In this document: in pieces, positions 21,976 to 34,089 of the stretch
How the letters are laid out: each line of letters starts with the position of its first letter
Position numbering within the stretch: position 1 is the stretch's first letter
Source of the DNA: Liolophura sinensis
Lineage: Eukaryota; Mollusca; Polyplacophora; Chitonida; Chitonidae
Direction of reading: 5' to 3'
Assembly: GCF_032854445.1 (NCBI RefSeq)
Contig: NC_088297.1
Span: 10,876,163 to 10,936,162 of the forward strand
Length of the DNA stretch: 60,000 bases
Notes under the pieces: model-generated
What the model saw: the letters and a program-made list of their open reading frames with translations, nothing else
The model's database searches: none
Told to the model about the DNA's origin: nothing
Program-made: the position numbers and the translations under genes

Positions 21976-22575
21976 ATTCAAACACAGCTGATATGAATAT
22001 GCATTGTACACCATATGTGATGTGATGTGAATATGCATTGTACGCCACATGATGTGATGTGAATATGCATTGTACACCATATGGTGTAATGTGAATATGT
22101 GTTGTACACCACATGATGTGATGTGAATATGCATTGTACACCACGTGATGTGAATATGCATTGTACATCATATGATGTAATGTGAATACGCATTGTACAC
22201 CACATGATGTGATGTGAATATGCATTGTACACCACGTGATGTGAATATGCATTGTACATCATATGATGTAATGTGAATACGCATTGTACACCACATGATG
22301 TGATGTGATGTGAACATGCATTGTACATCATATGATGTAATGTGAATACGCATTGTACACCACGTGATGTGATGTGAACATGCATTGTACACCACATGAT
22401 GTAATGTGAATACGCATTGTACACCACATGATGTGATGTGATGTGAATATGCATTGTACACCATATGGTGTGATGTGAACATGCATTGTACACCACATGG
22501 TGTGATGTGAACATGCATTGTACACCACATGGTGTGATGTGAACATGCATTGTACACCATATGGTGTGCTCTGAA
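21976..22575. repeat. Palindrome-bearing minisatellite, about 18 units
   Basis: Units contain GAATATGCATTGTACACCAC followed by a variable number of GATGT blocks, giving unit lengths near 28, 33 and 38 bases. Two perfect 16-base palindromes occur within units: TACACCATATGGTGTA (22073-22088) and TACATCATATGATGTA (22164-22179, 22255-22270, 22324-22339). The long minus-strand frames here are repeat by-products. Confidence 0.95.
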
Positions 22576-22660
22576 TATGCATTTTCCCTGTACAGTAAAT
22601 AAAGAAGTAGATGATTGTACATTGTATGATGTGAAATTTGTGAATCTGTCCATTTTGAAA

Positions 22661-22701
22661 TGTGTGTGTGTACATATATATATATATGTACGTATATATG
22701 C

Positions 22702-22749
<48 letters not shown>

Positions 22750-22787
22750 ACGTATATATGCGTATATATATATCTATATATAATGAC
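22661..22787. repeat. Compound TG/TA microsatellite
   Basis: TG and TA runs alternate, with the block ACGTATATATGCGTATATA occurring twice. Confidence 0.95.
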
Positions 22788-23558
22788 TAAAATGGTATAT
22801 GTATAATGACTATGCAGTAATTTTAGGAAGATTTGTTTGCGTGTTTACTTCATGAAATATTGATTTTTTTTTTGAATCACTGATTAAATGTTTTATGATA
22901 TGTTTTGATAACATTGTTACATGTATTAACAATTTAAGCCCTCTAAAATTGTGGAGTGTTACATTAGGAAGCCACTATGGGTCCTTACGCACAATTTCTT
23001 GGGTATGGTGAAGCCAGTATATTAATGTTATGAAGATATTAGTGCAGTAATGATTTGGTCAGTACATTTTATTTTGTGTTAAAGTAAAAAAAAATTACCT
23101 TAAATTTTGTCCGAAAGTATGTTACTCTTTTGTGTGATACCGAAAGTTCTTTTCATTGCAAGTTTCCGCAACAGAAGTAATATTTGAGGACATTTTTTTT
23201 TGTGAATATGCACCTGTTCGGGCAAAATTTTAGGTCATTTATAGTAGTGTAGGAATAATTAAGCTGATATATTAATCTTATAACCGGACTCCAGTAATAT
23301 TATTTAATAAGCCAGTATATTATTAAGAAACTCAAGGATTAAAGATCTAGATTGTTGTCTTCTGAAATTTTTTTTTTTTAATTTGTGCGTCCACCTACAT
23401 GTACGTGGGCGACATTGTCCAGTTTTGTCTTGTGTTTTATGGCGAACTGATAAAAAAAATTGCAGAAGTGGAACAAAAATAAGCGTGAAAATCAGCCTTT
23501 ATTTTGTCCGATCTTGGGGTTTTGTGAATTTCCTGTTTTTCAAAGCTATGTATATTGC

Positions 23559-23596
<38 letters not shown>
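23559..23596. repeat. (AT)n microsatellite
   Basis: About 19 AT units. Confidence 0.95.
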
Positions 23597-23600
<4 letters not shown>

Positions 23601-23604
23601 TTAA

Positions 23605-23690
23605 CAGCAATAATTGCTGGGATAGTTCATTTTTCCACAAATCTGATAATTTTCAAGTTTTCATTTTTATACCCTTCTCAGACATTGAAA
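23605..23690 (+). repeat. Dispersed repeat R3, copy 2
   Basis: The counterpart of 16801-16892, with AATTGCTGGGATAGTTCAT, TTTCCACAAATCTGAT and TCATTTTTATACCC in the same order. Confidence 0.6.
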
Positions 23691-24177
23691 AAACATTTAT
23701 TCTGCTTGTGAAACAACAATTTTTTAATAATTACTTTATTAATCGCTAAACTTGGAATGCACACCCTCTGACAATTTGATAACCTTGGCAACAAGTTGTT
23801 TGCTTTACAGTTGGAGGGGTTAATAGAAGCGCTTTCAAGTGCTATTATTTCGCTCTTATAACATCCCCGGGCAGCTGTCAGGCTTAAAGATATGTGGCTT
23901 AGGCCTTTAAGTGGTGAAGTACACATTTACCAAGGCTGCTCATTTTGTAGTGTTGTTGAAGGTCGTCTCGCCCATGATGACTAGACAGGAAGTTAACCCG
24001 AGCCAACATTACTCCAGGACCAAGATCACAGAGCTTATCGTGAACTGAAGTCTTTAACGCCTAAGAAGTATAGACAACAAAATACCGATTTAAATGTTAT
24101 TTTTAGGATGGAATTATTAGATTTAAGCATTCACTGTTTATAAATTTACTCTTCTAAAGATTCTGAGCTCTAGACAT

Positions 24178-24392
24178 ACCTGAGAAGGTATTCCAGCAAC
24201 CCGCAAATGGTCGTGTGTCAATTTCAAAACTTCTTCACAATGCTTAGTTTTTGACACAATTGTTTATTGTTACATAAACATTAATGAGGTGGTCAAAAAA
24301 AGTGTATTAGAAAGTTTGACCCAAGTCAAAAGATTTTTGGATTTATTCCAAGTGAAAGTTAATTTATTCTTGAGGTGAACACCAATCAGTCA
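24178..24392 (+). repeat. Decayed SINE family 1 remnants
   Basis: CCAGCAACCCGCAAATGGTC (24191) and TATTCTTGAGGTGAACACCA (24365) are spaced like parts of a family 1 SINE but the middle is unrecognisable. Confidence 0.45.
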
Positions 24393-24500
24393 GTCTTTGA
24401 TATGAATCATGGCAAAGTACATGTGTGGCCTACACAAGGTTACCGCCTGCAAAGAAAATATTTTTCAAGGACACTCAACTAATATCTCCTGTTTTCCAGC

Positions 24501-24611
24501 ATGTTTGAGGGCCATATAGTTTTAAAACCAGTGGCATTTGGTAAGTTGGTGACAAAGTTTACCATGGGTGACATCCAGATGTATGTACACCATACTGGTC
24601 AAAGACCATGA
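24501..24611 (+). pseudogene. Coding-like island of unknown identity
   Basis: A splice-acceptor-like ctcctgttttccag (to 24499) is followed by a 36-codon frame beginning MFEGHIVLKPVAFGKLVTKF and ending at TGA 24609. A shifted frame after the stop reads GMFRLVLKPP. The composition is protein-like, and two frames look like pieces of one sequence broken by an indel. I do not recognise the protein. It could be a decayed exon, a retrocopy or chance. Confidence 0.3.
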
Positions 24612-25617
24612 TCCTCAGGGAATGTTTCGCCTTGTCCTCAAGCCCCCGCACCCCCCGCCCACAAGCAGATCTATATAAAGAACGGTGATGAACAGACAAC
24701 AGAAGAGACTGGATTATAATAATATAACCATATACGTTTATTCAACTTTGATAATAACGACTATTATGATGACCATAATGACCGTACTTCACAGACCTTA
24801 TAACATATAGCAATAAAACTCCATTATAACAGATTACCCTGCCTACAAAGCCAAATTTCGCACAGTGTACAAGCGTGACACCATTCTGGCCGCTGAATTG
24901 TCCATGAGTCTATATAGGCATGAAAGTACTGGACACAGGCATGAAAAATCCTAACTATCTAAGCTTAGTGCTGATGTAAGACACTGTTACCTGTATCTTA
25001 GCACAGTTTGATCAGACAATTAACAGGGTGATGGTAAAACAGACAGACGGACAGAAAACCGAAGCACTCAATTCATAGTCTAATGGAAAATAATTGATTT
25101 TATTCAATTATTCTCAAAAACAACTGCATTCATAAATTTCACAAATATTCTTTCAGATTTTTTTTTCGTACAACAAAAATCTGTTGCTTTTTCCTTTGAA
25201 CAATTAACTACATGTAATTTGACATTTTTCTGCAAATAATTATTGATTTCATGTGCGCAATTTACACAGAAAATATCAAAACTGCCAGCTTGAAAAGAAA
25301 AACACATCACTGATTGGTTGAATGTTGTACCAGACTGGGTAAATGGAGATCCAAGATAGCACATGTAATACTCAACTTCCAGCCTCCCACCATGTCTGCC
25401 AACGAGGGTCTGTCTGGTACTAAGACAAATGTTTGCCATGAAACAAACAAATAAGTAACAGGCCAGCGTCAAAACAAAACAATGCTCATGTTGGCATTAA
25501 AAGCACTTCTCAGATACTGTATGTGACACGTTGAACACACATGTAACTGCGTAGGCCTATTGTGAAAACTTAACATCATAAATCATTGCACTTTCAATGT
25601 TAAATGGAACCTAAACA

Positions 25618-25700
25618 AACTACCCTAATTCTTCAACCTTTTTAACAGCCTCTACAAGCAATATTTTCAAACATTCCGAGAGAACTAAGGGATGTGGAGA
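25618..25700. repeat. Repeat with CCTAATTCTTCAACC end, copy 1
   Basis: TACCCTAATTCTTCAACC, CAATATTTTCAAACA and neighbouring bases match 56432-56520 in the same orientation. The end motif resembles the inverted ends of the MITE family at 39305. Confidence 0.55.
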
Positions 25701-26475
25701 CCTAATTTACACGGTTTTATGAAGCTTGCATCTTTAGCGACACAAACGAATCATTTTAGGGTTATTTTGATAATAATTACATGTAGAAATTCCTCTGAAA
25801 AAAGTGCTTTAGAGGTCAAAGAGGTTAATGATTTTACAGTAGCAGGACAGGAATAACTGCAAGACAAATTAGTCCACCAGTATTTTGAGAGACCTACATG
25901 CACATGTTCCATAATTTACTGATTTTTGAACATAAGAAAATATACCAGGCAAGCTGACGGAAAAAGAATGTATAAGCATTCAATCTTCAGATAAAGAAAT
26001 TGTGCAAGACCTGAAAGTGTTAAAATTGGAAATGACATTTCTTACATAAAGGCTGGCGCATCACACATTATTTCTTGACAGATTTCTGTCATATGCAGTT
26101 TAACTTTAACAGTGCTTTATACTGGCAACAAATGGATTTTCAGTATCATACGAAAAAAATATCCATTGTCTAACTATTAATTTACAGAAGCAAGTACACA
26201 ATGTATCTAGCAGGACACTGTACTTTTCAAAAAAGAATTACAGGTGAAAAACAAAACAAAAAATCAAAACAAAAAAAAGAAATACATTGTTTATGTAGGT
26301 TTATTATATCTTGAATCATCAGCCTATCTATCAGCTTAGAGCAGCTGGATGGTTGAGGTTGTTATCTGGACAAGAAACAATTTGCAAACATGGCCCCAGT
26401 CGTGCTTTAATCAAACCAGACTCCCAGATACTTACGGATTAATATCTGGTGTTCAAGGTAACGATGGATTGATAT

Positions 26476-26556
26476 CCATGGTTACATGGCACTAGTAACC
26501 ATGGTTACATGGTATGCAAAGTAACATGGCACTGGTATGCAAAGTAACATGGTACT
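26476..26556. repeat. Inverted and tandem repeats rich in CATGG
   Basis: CCATGGTTAC (26476-26485) and GTAACCATGG (26495-26504) form a perfect 10-bp stem. GGTATGCAAAGTAACATGG then occurs twice in tandem (about 26511-26554). Confidence 0.85.
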
Positions 26557-28439
26557 CGTATCCATGTAGCATCTTACATGTAACATGGCATTGATATCAA
26601 TAATACTGTGTACCCGAAGTAACAAAGAACTAGTATTCAAGGTACAGCTTTCTGTTTTTCAAATATTTACTTCAATGCTTAGCCATTCGAAACAGATACA
26701 GTGTTTCAAACAATCTCACTGGCTTACTCACTGGTCATCCCAATTGGCCAGCGTGTAAACCAGAGAGTGTGGACACATGGAACCACTTTCACAAAACCCT
26801 TTGTACCGTTAAGTGGACGTAACTACCACAGCCTCCACGTTACACAAATGTAACTATCATAGCGACAAGTACATGCCGTTACACAGTGTTAGGGTACATG
26901 TAGCCGAGTACAGTACACGTACCACAAAGAGGGCAGCAGTGATGCAATGCAGGCTGGCACAGATTATGGGTCTTCTTGACTAATTGTTTGTTAATATTGT
27001 AGCACATTTGCGAACGACTGCACAAAGCCATTTCTGGCTTCAGTCAAAACTTTCATGCCTTGTCATAATTTTGGGGTGCCGGAATTTAAATTTTGATGCA
27101 TTTGTCTTCAGAGAACACATATGAGGTGGTCAAAATTATAATTTTTGGAGTCCAAAAACAGTTTCCAACACCACAGTTCCAAGTCTGACATTATGTCAAA
27201 ACTGGCCTTGTGGGATTGGCTCCAAGATTTAGTAAAATGGGACAGGAATCACTTGTGCAAAAAAAGAAAGAAAAATCTTGTGCTTGTTTACATCAAACTA
27301 AAGACAGAGATAAAATTCTTTTTGGTAAAAATAGTTAACATTGTCTACCTCAGTCATGAGGTATCAGTGCTACTTATGTAATTGTGCTGGGAAAATAATT
27401 TTCTCCAATAAACTTGACTTGGCCACTCCCACACAAAGTAAATTAGATATTGATTGGTTGATTTTAGTTCAGTTAAAAAAACACAAAGTGTCAATAAATT
27501 GTTGAGGAGAAATACAACACTCAAATCAATGATTAATAATTTTCACTGTAGTTCAGTCCTGGAAGGAAAGTGCTTCAAGAATTCAAGAAACTATGGGTAG
27601 CTTTGGTTAGAGCAGAAGAAAACTAACTGAGTGAAGAAAACATAATGATCAAACAGAGAGCTGCCATTTTCTGTGCAACTGGGACAAAAATGCATGGTTT
27701 AGCATAAACAAGGATTCCTAAAAAAATCTGGACTTTGTCTCCAGTTGCACTAAAACATCAAACACAATTTCCCATGACTGGACACCATATTTTAACAACA
27801 ATTTATGGAAGTTTTGCAGAACAACTGTAATAAGACATGAGGCAATTGCAGTACTTCGGATCCAAAAAAAAAAAAAAAAAAATTAAAATAGGAAAATAAC
27901 AGAAAAAAATTTTGCAAAAAAAAAACAAAAAAAAAATTTTGCAAAAAAAAAAACAACAAAACACTGAAACAACCAAAAAAGGGGTTTCTGATGAGGTATT
28001 CTGTCAAGTTGCGGTATGAAACAATCTCTGCGACCGTACAAATGATACCGCTGAGGTGAAACTGATATCTGCGCCACGTATATGTACACAGACTGGCAAT
28101 TCACTAAACAAACAGGTAATCCTATAACAGGTATACTAGTGTACAGACATCTACATCACTAAATCATTAGTATACATATATATATATATATATGTGTGTG
28201 TGTGTAATTTAAACGCTACATGTAAACAATAACCATACTTCAGATGATTTTTTCTTTTAAATGAGGTAGTTTACGATTTCATGAAATACGACGTTACGTT
28301 ATAAATGTTGTCTAGTCGAGGCGTATCAGCAGCTTGAGGACCCTGAAAAAATATTACAGCTTTAACAGTTGTAGCCAGTTACAGTACGGCACATGCATTG
28401 CAACGCATCTCTTGTGGCGATGACAGAATTGACCATTTG

Positions 28440-28870
28440 GCTACACGCACATACAGCATACAGGTAGCACTTTGCAAGATCTTTTTACAGCGAGCATAAT
28501 TACACATGTAAATTTACACAGACATGTACATGGAGATATGTGATGCCGTGCTTCGTTGAACACACAACAGCATAATGAACAATGAGCCGCATAAAGTTGG
28601 CTTCTCGCACACTTTGCGCCACATATTAACATCGGACGACAACGTTTCAACGCAACCATTGTCCGTCTTGTTCCGGCTAGGAAACATGTACGCCATCTTC
28701 GCACAATTAACTCCGATGTTAAAATCAGTCCGCTGTTCTGATGCCACAATTTCATATAACGGCCCACTAATACAAAGTTCCATTGCCTGCACCGTGGTGA
28801 AAGTGTTAACAGTGACGAGAACGTGGAGTGAACACTTTCAAGAGATCACAGCTACTGTAGCACTGTAGTG
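28440..28870. promoter_or_regulatory. CpG-richer island, possible promoter
   Basis: GC content rises here and stop codons are sparse on both strands (frames of 92-108 codons, none recognisable). Read on the minus strand, it contains GCGAAGATGGCG (YY1-like) and, further on, AGCCGGAAC (ETS-like), a pair often seen at housekeeping start sites. It could equally be decayed coding or transposon sequence. Confidence 0.25.
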
Positions 28871-31800
28871 TACCTTAGATTGTACAAAGCCATGGCAATT
28901 AACATACATGTAGCACAAAATATCAAGAAACATCTGTATACAAAGTACTAGCTCTTATTCACTCATTTGCAACAGTGTGGCACACTATATATTGAAGCAA
29001 TGTACTGTGGCACATTTGCAGATGCTCACTGAAAAGGTACATATACAGATCCAAATCATGAATACACCTTATGTAACTCAAGGTACATACCCAGTGTACA
29101 GTGGAGGTACTTCAGAAAACATAACTTCCATGCACTAACAATTGCAACACTGTAGCATACTTGAAACCATAACTTTCACAATTGCAACACTGTAGCATAC
29201 TTGTAACACTAATGTAGCCCTAGTAGCAGAGACTGAACTGCGCATGTAGCACACCGCTGCATACTGTAACAGAGTATTCTGTGTCACAAATATAACTACA
29301 GTATGCAGAGTGCAAAAGACATGTAGCTCTGTAGAAAGAGCTAGATTGACAGAAGTGTTACATTATAGTTTCTTACAGAGATTACAAAATAGCCTCCCTT
29401 ACAAATGGATCACATTATGATACATGTACATATTTCTGTTTACAGAGCGAATTGTGGAATTATTGATATGCACCAGAGAGTCACAAATAATTTTGATGCC
29501 AAAAAACCCACCCAACCTGAATTAAAATCAAACTTGCTAATAATTCTAAAACTAATGAAAAGATATTAAGTCTCATTATTTTCTTTTTTTTTTTCAACAC
29601 CATCGTCGATGATTAAAGGTACCAGTCAATCTGACCACAAAATCCCTTTCCAAGAATGCCATACATATTCATGTAAATAAGTACACCATCATGAATTTTC
29701 CTGAACATTTTGCTAACGGGTTAAACTAAAGATTACCGTAATCCCAACATGCACACATTTTGAAACCTGTGACACACACACACATGTATTATAATTATGT
29801 ATGTGACACATTTCTCTTTCCTGAACGTGTTGGTAACAAATAACTTGAGGTCAAATCCCAACAAACAAATTTAACATTTTCCCAGTTGTGATACAGGCAT
29901 GTAATATAATAATGTATATGGCACATTCTTTAAAGTCTTTCCTGACAAAATCGGCAGCAAGCTACCAGTTAACCTGAGCCCTTAAGTGCTCACCCGTACA
30001 TAAATATTGCTAGTCTCGCAGAATCTTAACATGTCCTGCATCACAAGAAGCTCCTCCAGACTGTGTCGTGATGAAGCCCTGCAACGTTTAAAAATACAAC
30101 ATGTTACACATCAATGGCTTTCAGGAATTCAAACAGCTTCCTGTTCTCAATTCCAGCATTAACAACACAAGTGTGAAAACCAGTGACCTAATCTGAATTC
30201 TCTGTCATTAACACTTTGAAGCAATGTGTTATTGCTGTATTTCATACCTTTTAATGGCTTCACTACCAGACTGTCCTCTGGATGCAATGTAATGCTAAAC
30301 AGTCTAAGCATCTGCGAGACCAGTACAACTCACATTTTCAAATGCATAACTATGTATATGGCACATTTCCAAACTTCCTGAAGACAAAACTTCGGAATAA
30401 CAATCAACAGTCACATTCAACAGCACTATTACCAACACCAACTTTTATATCTGGACCCTTTTGAAATTTAAAAACAACATACCTGATTTTCATAGCTGTT
30501 ACCTTGACAGCATAACATTGATAAAATAATGAAAAGACAAATAAAATGAAAAGACAGTTTCCAAGCTGACCTGAATCTACAAAAAAAAAAAACAAACAAA
30601 TGCAACTCTCATCAAATCAAACAGATTTTTCAGACTTTAAAAAGGAAGATTGTACATTACATTAACTATATATGTAAAATGGCAGGTTAGGTTTAGGCGC
30701 CCGTTTTCACTCCGAAGTGCCAGGATTTAAATCATGATGTGACATTTTGCAATAAAACTTGGTATGATTAAGGATGCATGTCAAGTACTTTTATCAAAAT
30801 ATTCCGGAATAAATCCTGTTTTTGTCTTTCTTTGGTGTCATACAGGTAGTCTTCATGAGTGTTTAAGGAGTTCATGCACTTGCATTACACTCCCATCCCA
30901 TCCAAGTCAAAAATTATGAGAAAGTTCAGAAGAAAAAAAAAAAAAACAAACCCCAGCAATATGATTCCTTCAAATGAAAAGAGCCTAGTGTCTGAAGTTC
31001 GAAGTTTTGAATATGGCTGAATTTTACAAACAAACCTAAATACAAGGTCAAGCTCCAGGACGGACCAATCAGCGGAACGGACACAAAATTCAAACGAGCC
31101 TCAACCAATAGCATCATTTCTTTGTGAGGAAGGAGCACACTAGTGAACTGTAACAATTTTAACCATGTCAATGGGTGTGTACAGTTTACATATATACTTT
31201 TATATACAAATATCCATGTACATACATGCATGTCTGTACATATACAGGTAACAGAATACTCAACTTTTTCCACTTTACAAATGTTAAAGTCTGCACTATA
31301 CTGATTTCATGAGGAGCATCTAGAGAGAGGTATTTAATGTCTGCTTGAATTCAACAGGGTTACATTTGCTGAACAGCATTGCAAGGCTATAATATGAGTA
31401 ACATGGATATAAAAACACAGGATGCAGTCATCTGCCTTATTAGACATAATATGAAGGGGTGTACATGATACAAGGGTAAAACTTCTATGATAAATACAAG
31501 TACCATTCCAATTGTGACAAATAATTTGAGGTCCGCATAAGACAAAATGTACATGTTTCTCAGGTAGTTTACTTATACTTGGTTTCCAGCATCTGGCCAC
31601 TCAATAGGTATATCAACAAAAATTTCTGCGCCTGAAACCACCCAAGGGCAGAGAACTCGCTGAAGAGATATTGCTAATATGATAGAAGTAGCTCTTTTAA
31701 AAGAATCTGTCACATCTACCAGTTTGTACACGATAAAGGTAAAAAAAGTTAAAGGACAATCCAGACATACACAACAGCCTGAATGCTTGTTTGCTTTTTT

Positions 31801-34089
31801 TCTATTATCTGATTTAAGTGTCCCCTTACGAGGGAAAAAAAAAAAAAATAAAAAAATAAAAAAAAAAATAAAAAATAAAACAAGACTGCCACAATGTACT
31901 AGCAGAAACCTGTTAAAAACAATATTTAGAAATATAAAATGAATCACCGAGTTTAAAATAAAGAGCACTAAACTAAAAAAGGGTAGACAGCTTTGTACAG
32001 CTCTATTCCAGAGTTGTTCCCCCTTGGAACCTCCAGCCAAGTCTTCCAACCTCAATACATTCTTTTAAGATCATCATAACACTCTGTCCTCTTAAAATAT
32101 GCAGAATCAAAGTTAACCTAAATCATGAACATATAAGGTGCTTACAAGAGAAGAAAGGAAGTGATATTTTCTTACAGCCTATCAAAATTTAGATATTCAT
32201 GGCACACAATGAACAGGGCTTCTTCCAAAAAAAAAAGAAAAAAATAAAGAAAAAAAAAAAAGACAGTTCTCTCCACGAAATGGATTTCAAACAATTGATC
32301 TGGCTTAAAACTTATCTGCTGTCCTCAAAATTTTCTCCTGATCACATGATTTCATTGTACATCTTCAGCTAAAACAAGGCAAGGCACTGCCAGCTGAAAG
32401 GTTTTTGTTGTTTCATTTCATTTTTAGACGTCCAGAGTTAGTTGCGGTTTCAAATTTAACATAGATAACAAAATATGAATTCTAAAAGTAACACATTAAA
32501 GAGACTATTCATATGATTCTTAACATAAAACAGAATTAAGTGGTCATAACAAAAATCAACATATGCATTATATTTGGGAGCGTCTATATAATTATACATA
32601 TACATATCTTATACCGGTATCTAATGAACATCTTTTACTGAACTTGTCACTGGACCTCTGGTTCCAACTTTGATACTTCAGAGAAAAGGATGCTGTAACC
32701 TAGAGAAAGTTTCAATCTGGTTATCACCTATAACATCACATGCTTATCACAAATAGCATTGTGGCCTTGGTACTAATAATATTAACAGAATAAAGAGAAT
32801 GAAAACAGAATTTCAGATTTCTAGACTTTCGGAACAGCATCAAAGAATTTATCACCACCACTGTTCAGCAAGAAGTGCTCTGGTGTTGTGTTATGCAATT
32901 CATAAGCATGGTACATACATGTATGTACTAGGCTATTCTTAAGTTAAGTATAGTTTTATCAAGCTTTACCAGACTTTTCTCCAGGCTTTTTCATCTGTTT
33001 TGTGTGTTTGCACTCCTGTAAAAAGTTATAAAAGCAAGTGAGAAAGAGGATGTGTGCGTGAATGACATGCACATCTACATGTATTTGAAAACCTGCCCTC
33101 TCACCGCTCTCCCCCCCCCCCCCCCACACACACACAATATTACAGAGTGCCTAGATTTTGACCTTCTTGATTTATCCCTTCAATTGCAAGAACTTGATTT
33201 TAGACTACACTATATCACAATTCCATGATTAAAACTAATCAAAATGATCGATGTAACAATTTGGTTTTTGATACACATACTGTAAGGACCATTTAAACAC
33301 TTCAGGTACCATTTAAACACTTCAGGTACCACTGAAGTGGATTTTAACACTTGAAGTACCGTTTCATCTCACAAATATAACAAAATATGCACTTTTCCAT
33401 ACACATGTGCATGTGTGGAAATAACTCAGCAACCTACAAACTTTCTCCAACTTGAAATCTTAACAAATTGATGTAACAAAGAGATAAAAATCTTTGATTT
33501 CTACGTTCCCAACACTTACACTGTAACAATCAGAAATTACTGAAAACACAGACTGACTTTTAACGGAACAAAAGTTGCGTAACTGCTCTCTGACCCATAG
33601 ACTTCACACAATTTACAGATAACAATCTTTCAACATTCAAAAAAAAAAAAATGTATATGTAAGATAATAAACTCATAGACCCCTTTAAGAAGATCAGGTA
33701 TCAATCACTGGCAGAGTTTGAAAATGGATTGTGAATCTGCAGGGTACACGCAAGTGTTGCTTCTGTCAGAGGAATGTCTCTACTCTAGACTAAAATACAA
33801 GAATAATCAATGTAAATGAAGATATATCGCTAATAACAATGTTGAGTGGTATTTCCAGGTTATTAAAACACAAATACATGTTTATGACTCGTCAACAAAT
33901 ATGGTTCCTAAACCATTTTATCATGTTTTAGTAAGTTAGATACATCCAAAACAGTCTTATAATAAGTGACATGATCGACAGTAGCACTAGAAACAATACA
34001 CGTACCTCCTATACCTTCTATATCCCAGCCCACCTCCTCTTAATTACCGCATACTGAGATTATAATATATCACCTAAATATATTTTCAC
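28871..34089. other. AT-rich flank downstream of the zinc-finger gene
   Basis: There is no supported coding region. A-runs (30581, 30935, 31840-31880, 32229-32262), a C-run with CA repeat (33112-33135), small duplications near 29100-29215 and a 22-bp duplication at 33288-33335 are visible. The part next to 34089 is the likely 3' UTR of the minus-strand gene. Confidence 0.45.
33288..33335. repeat. 22-bp tandem duplication
   Basis: ACCATTTAAACACTTCAGGT occurs twice in tandem, and a third diverged, partly inverted version follows. Confidence 0.85.

Larger units (their letters stand above)
24612..28200. other. AT-rich non-coding stretch
   Basis: I see no supported gene. It contains a TATA-like TATATAAAG at about 24672, small duplications and a stem around 26476-26556, A-runs at 27865-27955, and a short TA/TG repeat at 28174-28206. 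Some of it could be distal 3' UTR of the minus-strand zinc-finger gene, but no transcript signal proves this. Confidence 0.4.

Noticed and set aside
21824-22675. Minus-strand frames rich in HITSCGVQC-like repeats
   Set aside because: By-products of the minisatellite; several frames give similar peptides and none has gene context.
24668-24680. TATATAAAG as a true promoter
   Set aside because: A lone TATA-like word in AT-rich DNA without a supported gene downstream.
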